64,000 bases of DNA from JAOZPE01 sp964601275 (GTDB lineage: Bacteria > Krumholzibacteriota > Krumholzibacteriia > JAJRXK01): assembly GCA_964601275.1 (NCBI GenBank), contig CAZRMV010000001.1:124001-188000 (forward strand), in the 5' to 3' direction. Positions 60,041 through 64,000 of this stretch are shown piece after piece. Position 1 is the stretch's first letter. Every line of letters starts with the position of its first letter. The notes beneath the pieces are model-generated. The model saw nothing but the letters and a program-made list of their open reading frames with translations, did not search any database and was not told the DNA's origin. The position numbers and the translations under genes were made by a program.

Positions 60041-62697
60041 CCCACTCCACCCGCAGCTTCGATGACCGCTACCGCGCGCTGTTGATCTGTTCGCGGGTGA
60101 ACGCGGTCGAGGCCCTGGCGGAGGTCGACGAGTGGCGGAAGGAGGAGGGCCGTCGCCTCTCGGTGGTCGACCGGGCCCGCCTCCGGCGTCTTCGCGCGCA
60201 TTGTCTGCACACCCTGGCCCGCATGGAGCCCGCCCGGCGCGAGTACGAGAAATCCTTCGATCTCTTCCGCCAGCGGAAGATGCCCGAGGAGATGGCGCGG
60301 TCGGCCATCGGCTGGATCGACTGCCTGGCCCACCTGGGCCGCACGCGGGAAGCACGGGCCCTTGCCCGGCGGACCGAGCGGCTTTTGCCCCGCCGCGCCA
60401 CGACCGTACGGGCGCGGCTGCGCGCCAACTTGGCGAACGCCCTCTACCTGGCGGGTGAGGTCGATGCGGCGGAGAAACTCCTCCGTTCGGCCATCGCGAC
60501 CCTCGATCGCGCGGGCTACGAGCGCGACGCCGCCCTGTGTCGCTTCAACCTGGGACAGATCCTCCTGGCCCGGGGGAAGGTGGAGGCGGCCCGGAGGATC
60601 TTCCTCCGGGCACGAGAGGTCTTCGAAGACAGTGGCTTCCGCCAGAGCGCGTTGCAGGCGGCCTACGGGGAAGCGAGCGCCCGCTTGATGGCCGGCGAGT
60701 GGAGCGAGGGCTTTTCCCAACTCGAGACACTGCGCAAGAAGCTGGACCGGTTGGGGGACGAACGGGCGGCCGCCGCGGTGCGCTGGGAACTCTCCCGTTT
60801 CCTGGGCGGTCTGGGCGCCTTCGAGGCGGCCGAGGCCGAAGCGGCCCAGGCGCTCGAGGTGCACCGGAAGATGGGCCTTGCGCGAGAGACCGCTCTCTTG
60901 TCCTCGCTGCGGGCGCGCTGGCTGATCGAGCTGGGGCGGCGGATGGACGCGCGGGTGCTCCTGGAGCGGGCGCTGCGCCACTGGAGGTCGGCGAAACGGA
61001 CGCTTCCCGCCGCGAGGGTCCAAGTGGAACTGGCCCGCCTGCATCTTTCCCGCGGGGACGCGAGCGCGGCCTTGCGGCGTCTCTCGCCCCTGCAGGCGAT
61101 CCTGGATCGGAAGGATCCGCAGGGCGCCGCGGTGCGGTGTCGCGGGCTGCGGGCGAGGGCCCACCTCGAGCTGGGGCATCCTGCCCGGGCGCTCAAGATG
61201 GCCGAGGACAGCTTCGCCCAAGCACGCGATCCTCTCTGGTCGACGCAACGCCCCGCGATGGCCCTCGACTGCGCGCGCGCCGCCCTCATGGCGGGCGAAG
61301 GAGCCCTGGCGCGTCGTTGGCTCCGGCGCTTCGCCCGAAGACTGGAAGAGTTGCAATCGCAACTGGGTTCGCGCGTTCTCCAGCGCCTTCGCGCCGGTTC
61401 CCATGAGGAGCTGCTGCGCGAGGCGGTGGAACTGGCGCTGCGGGTCGATGCCAGGGGGACACTGGCCTTCCGCTTGGTGACCCGCCTGTCCTCGGCCGGC
61501 CTTCTCGCCGAGATCACCCGGGGAAGCTTCCAGCTCTCTCCCGAATTGCGCACCGCGGTCGCACTGCTGCGGGACCGCCTGCTCGAGGGCGGCGAGGAGG
61601 AGAGCGGGGACGACCCCCGCGTCCGCGGACTGCGTTTGCGACTGGCCGATCTGCAGGAACAACCGCCGGAGTGGTCCGTCGGCGGCTGGAGGGCGGAGGG
61701 GAAACCCGCGGCGTCCCCGGGGAAGCCCCCCGGGGAGGATCGGTACCGCGTGCTCTACTACCGCGAGCGGGGAAACTGGGCCGCCTATCTCCAATCGCCC
61801 CGCGGCCGGATCCGACGCGTCGTCCTGCCCGGGGTGGACCGGGCACTGCAGGACCACTGGATTCCCCTGCGTCTCTTGCTGGAGAGTGCGGCAGTGCGCC
61901 CCCCGCGCCGCCGCCGCCGTTTCCTCGAGCGGACCACCGCCGAGGCGCTCGAGGCCCTGTGTGCGCTCCGGCGGGTCGTGTTCGAACCGCTCGAGCTCGA
62001 TGCGACGCGGCTCGAACTGATTCCCCACGGGAGTCTCCACGAACTCCCCCTGGAGGCCATCGTGAATGCGTCGACGGAGAACCCCGACGGGCGGGTGGAA
62101 GTGTTCCGCAGCCCCCACCCCCGGTGGGATCCTCCGGCCGGCCGGCGCATGCGAAGGGCTTTGATCCTCGACGATGGTCGTCGGGCCAGCCGCACCGAGT
62201 CCGAGGATCTGGGGCGGATCTTCCGTGGGAAGGGCTGGACCGTGCGCCGCGGAAGCCGGCGCGCCCTCCTGGAGGAGGCGAAGGGCCGGCAGGGATTGAT
62301 CCACCTGGCCGCCCACGGAGTGCATCACCGCGCGGCGTGGTTCCTCAACGGCATCCGTCTCGAGGACGGGTGGGTCGGCTTCGAGCAGATTCCCGAGCGT
62401 GTCGCCCGCGGCGGCATGGTGTACCTTGATGCCTGTGAATCGGGCCTGGGTCTGGCCGGGGACGGCGTCGAGGCCATGGGTTGGGTGGCCGCCGGACTGG
62501 GTGCGGGGGCGAAGGAGATGGTGCTGACCCTCTGGAAGATCGACGACGAGTCGGCCCGCAGCTTCGCCACCGCCTTCCACCGGCATTTTGCCGCCGGGCA
62601 GAAGGCCTCGGTGGCGCTGCGGGAGGCGCAGAACCAACTGCGCCGGGATCGGCCGCACCCCTTCCACTGGGCCGGATTCACCCTGGTCGCTTCCTGA
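60037..62697 (+). CDS. TPR-CHAT caspase-like protease of the sigma operon
   Basis: 886 residues from a GTG at 60037 (a GTG at 60031 is also in frame) with GAGGGGGA upstream. There is no signal peptide, so it is cytosolic. The first 550 residues are TPR-like helical repeats (RRLRAHCLHTLARMEPARREYEKS, RANLANALYLAGEVDAAEKLL, RFNLGQILLARGKVEAARRIF). The C-terminal CHAT domain keeps the dyad His760 (IHLAAHG) and Cys800 (YLDACESG), and ends with HPFHWAGFTLVAS. It is a paralogue of the exported CHAT protein at 7271-10312. A role in cleaving its operon partner is inferred. Confidence 0.93.
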   Translation: MTHSTRSFDDRYRALLICSRVNAVEALAEVDEWRKEEGRRLSVVDRARLRRLRAHCLHTLARMEPARREYEKSFDLFRQRKMPEEMARSAIGWIDCLAHLGRTREARALARRTERLLPRRATTVRARLRANLANALYLAGEVDAAEKLLRSAIATLDRAGYERDAALCRFNLGQILLARGKVEAARRIFLRAREVFEDSGFRQSALQAAYGEASARLMAGEWSEGFSQLETLRKKLDRLGDERAAAAVRWELSRFLGGLGAFEAAEAEAAQALEVHRKMGLARETALLSSLRARWLIELGRRMDARVLLERALRHWRSAKRTLPAARVQVELARLHLSRGDASAALRRLSPLQAILDRKDPQGAAVRCRGLRARAHLELGHPARALKMAEDSFAQARDPLWSTQRPAMALDCARAALMAGEGALARRWLRRFARRLEELQSQLGSRVLQRLRAGSHEELLREAVELALRVDARGTLAFRLVTRLSSAGLLAEITRGSFQLSPELRTAVALLRDRLLEGGEEESGDDPRVRGLRLRLADLQEQPPEWSVGGWRAEGKPAASPGKPPGEDRYRVLYYRERGNWAAYLQSPRGRIRRVVLPGVDRALQDHWIPLRLLLESAAVRPPRRRRRFLERTTAEALEALCALRRVVFEPLELDATRLELIPHGSLHELPLEAIVNASTENPDGRVEVFRSPHPRWDPPAGRRMRRALILDDGRRASRTESEDLGRIFRGKGWTVRRGSRRALLEEAKGRQGLIHLAAHGVHHRAAWFLNGIRLEDGWVGFEQIPERVARGGMVYLDACESGLGLAGDGVEAMGWVAAGLGAGAKEMVLTLWKIDDESARSFATAFHRHFAAGQKASVALREAQNQLRRDRPHPFHWAGFTLVAS

Positions 62698-62727
62698 GAT
62701 CCCTTTTCCCGGGAGATCTTCGTCTTC

Positions 62728-63621
62728 ATGCCCTACCTCGGGGAGATCTTCGCCCTCGCCGCGCCCTTGTGCTGGTCGATCGCGGTCATCCTCTTCCAGA
62801 AGACCGGCAAGGTGGTTCCCCCGCTGGGGCTGAACCTCTTCAAGAACGTCGTGGCCCTGGTGCTGTTCGCGCTGACCCTGCTCTTCGCCGGGCAGTCCTT
62901 CTTCCACGGCCGTCCGGTCTCGACCTACCTCCTGCTGGTGCTCAGCGGAATCATCGGCATCGGCATTTCCGACACCCTCTTCTTCGTGACCCTCAACCGG
63001 GTGGGCGCGGGGTTGCAGGCGATCATCAACACCAGCTACAGCCCCTCCATCATCCTGTTGAGTTTCCTCTTCCTGGGAGAGCGGCTGACCCTGCTGCAGA
63101 TCGGCGGTGTCGGCCTCATCCTCTCCGCGGTGTTGTCGTTGACCTGGCCCTCGCGCAGCCGGCGGGAACCGCTTCCCCGCCGCGAGATGGTCATCGGGGT
63201 CCTACTGGGTGTGGCCACCACCTTCACCCAGGCGATCTCCATCGTGATGATCAAGCCCCAGTTGGGGCAGCTCCCCCTGTTGTGGGCGAACTTCTGGAGA
63301 TTGAGCGGAGGGTTGGCCGCTTCCATCGTCCTTCTGGCCGTCCTGCCGGGAAGCCGCACCGCCCTGGCCTCGCTCAAGGAAGTCCGCATCTGGCCGTCGA
63401 TGATCCCGGGCAGCGTGCTGGGAACCTACGTGTCCCTGCTGTTCTGGCTGGGGGGAATGAAGTACACCCTCGCGTCGATCGCGGCCGCCCTGAACCAGAC
63501 CTCCACCCTGTGGACCTTCGCCCTGGCCGTCGCCTTCCTGCACGAGCCGGTCACCGGCAAGCGCCTGGTGGGCCTGGCTCTGGGGGTGGTGGGGGTCGCC
63601 CTGGTGACCTTCGGTTCCTAG
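62728..63621 (+). CDS. EamA/DMT-family transporter
   Basis: 297 residues, ten predicted membrane helices as two EamA repeats: PYLGEIFALAAPLCWSIAVIL, SDTLFFVTLNRVGAGLQAIINTSYSPSIILLSFLFLGERL, and LASIAAALNQTSTLWTFALAVAFLHEPVTGKRL. It is a second DMT permease in the window, not closely alike to 12005-12895. The substrate is unknown. GGGAGA lies upstream of the ATG, 30 bases after the CHAT stop. Confidence 0.92.
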   Translation: MPYLGEIFALAAPLCWSIAVILFQKTGKVVPPLGLNLFKNVVALVLFALTLLFAGQSFFHGRPVSTYLLLVLSGIIGIGISDTLFFVTLNRVGAGLQAIINTSYSPSIILLSFLFLGERLTLLQIGGVGLILSAVLSLTWPSRSRREPLPRREMVIGVLLGVATTFTQAISIVMIKPQLGQLPLLWANFWRLSGGLAASIVLLAVLPGSRTALASLKEVRIWPSMIPGSVLGTYVSLLFWLGGMKYTLASIAAALNQTSTLWTFALAVAFLHEPVTGKRLVGLALGVVGVALVTFGS

Positions 63622-63745
63622 GGCGAAGTGGCACGAATCCTTCCTGTCTGCCCTCCAGCGTCCTCGCGGAGCCTCGAATGAGGGCCGCCGCCTTGCACAA
63701 TGCACGACGAAGCCCTCAAAGCGCGAGGGCCACAGGAGGCATGAC

Positions 63746-64000
63746 ATGTCCCGCAACTCCAAGATCTCCTTGGGTGCCCTCCTCCTGCTGCCAGTGTTCC
63801 TGGTGTTCCTGGCCGCCTGTGGAGAAAGTGGGGGAGGCCTCGATCCCATCGTTCCCGCCGGGGGAACCGCCATTTTGGCCAGTGAGTTCGTGAGCGGGGT
63901 GAGCCTGGGTGGCGTCGATGGAAGCTATTCGACCGACCCTTTGCCCCAGGGAACCCTGGACGCTCCGTCGATCCTGGGTGCCCGTGAATATGTACAGGGC
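63746..64000 (+). CDS. Lipoprotein (3' end outside window)
   Basis: An ATG at 63746 with CAGGAGG upstream opens a frame to the right edge (85 codons seen). It starts with a basic/hydrophobic signal (ISLGALLLLPVFLVFLAAC) and a lipobox LAAC, so it is a lipoprotein. The mature part is Gly/Ser-rich (GESGGGLDPIVPAGG). Too little is present to name a family. An alternative ATG at 63741 is in another frame and not coding. Confidence 0.75.
   Translation, partial: MSRNSKISLGALLLLPVFLVFLAACGESGGGLDPIVPAGGTAILASEFVSGVSLGGVDGSYSTDPLPQGTLDAPSILGAREYVQG

Noticed and set aside
59335..62907. A 1190-codon minus-strand open frame over the sigma-CHAT operon
   Set aside because: It has no domain, no ribosome-binding site and the composition of antisense GC-rich DNA. 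The plus strand has three overlapping, well-motifed genes.
1..64000. CRISPR arrays, tRNA or rRNA genes, insertion sequences or prophage genes
   Set aside because: I looked for regular repeats, cloverleaf-like segments, transposase and integrase motifs and saw none. A short tRNA could still be missed by eye.

Overview
The window reads as chromosomal DNA of a GC-rich, diderm, free-living bacterium. There is no rRNA or tRNA gene in it, so the lineage cannot be fixed. Several features fit the wider FCB group (Candidatus Eisenbacteria or Krumholzibacteriota-like genomes): many outer-membrane barrels, secreted multi-domain proteins, a C-terminal tail of the NYPNPFNP type on a 1172-residue exported protein, and eukaryote-like signalling proteins (Ser/Thr kinase, FHA, CHAT, TIR). 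That placement is inference.

Layout. 1-4090: a secreted metallopeptidase that runs off the left edge, with a coupled 194-residue exported protein. 4357-11908: a signalling locus with a FecR/TPR protein and a membrane Ser/Thr kinase-TPR on the minus strand, divergent from a TPR-CHAT protease that converges on an FHA-GAF-PP2C phosphatase. 12005-15864: an EamA permease, a SPOUT RNA methyltransferase, and an ECF sigma factor with its membrane anti-sigma factor. 15954-18845: a MocR regulator with a clear promoter and repeated operator boxes, then a LysN-like aminotransferase. 18872-25659: an exported phosphatase-like lipoprotein, a thioredoxin and four envelope proteins. 25833-29883: a subtilase, an RluD-type pseudouridine synthase and a Gfo/Idh/MocA dehydrogenase.

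29984-32349 is a lower-GC accessory patch with an ankyrin protein divergent from a TIR-TPR protein. 32551-38678 holds a STAS protein, an SDR, an aldo/keto reductase and the large exported repeat protein. 38701-47512 holds a Lon-family protease, a POTRA/Omp85-like barrel, a degraded exported-protein gene, YciO, a class V aminotransferase, a zinc-less Fpg and a small ORF. 47487-52299 holds a stand-alone lysine-ketoglutarate-reductase-like protein, a polyferredoxin, a hemerythrin-like protein, a 35-residue membrane protein and a phosphate-type porin. 52296-57102 is a minus-strand operon: fatty-acid hydroxylase, an S9 peptidase fused to a formylglycine-generating-enzyme-like domain, and a DUF3179 protein whose conserved cysteine position is an in-frame TGA. 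57322-64000 holds an SDR, YchJ, an ECF sigma - small protein - TPR-CHAT operon, a second EamA permease and the start of a lipoprotein gene.

The strongest leads are the ECF sigma / small protein / TPR-CHAT operon (59004-62697), whose parts resemble those of the type III-E CRISPR Csx29-Csx30-sigma branch but without CRISPR, and the possible selenocysteine codon in the DUF3179 gene (53025-53027). The MocR operator array (15954-16053) is the clearest regulatory element. Plus- or minus-strand reading frames that run antisense to these genes are abundant because of the high GC content, and were left out.
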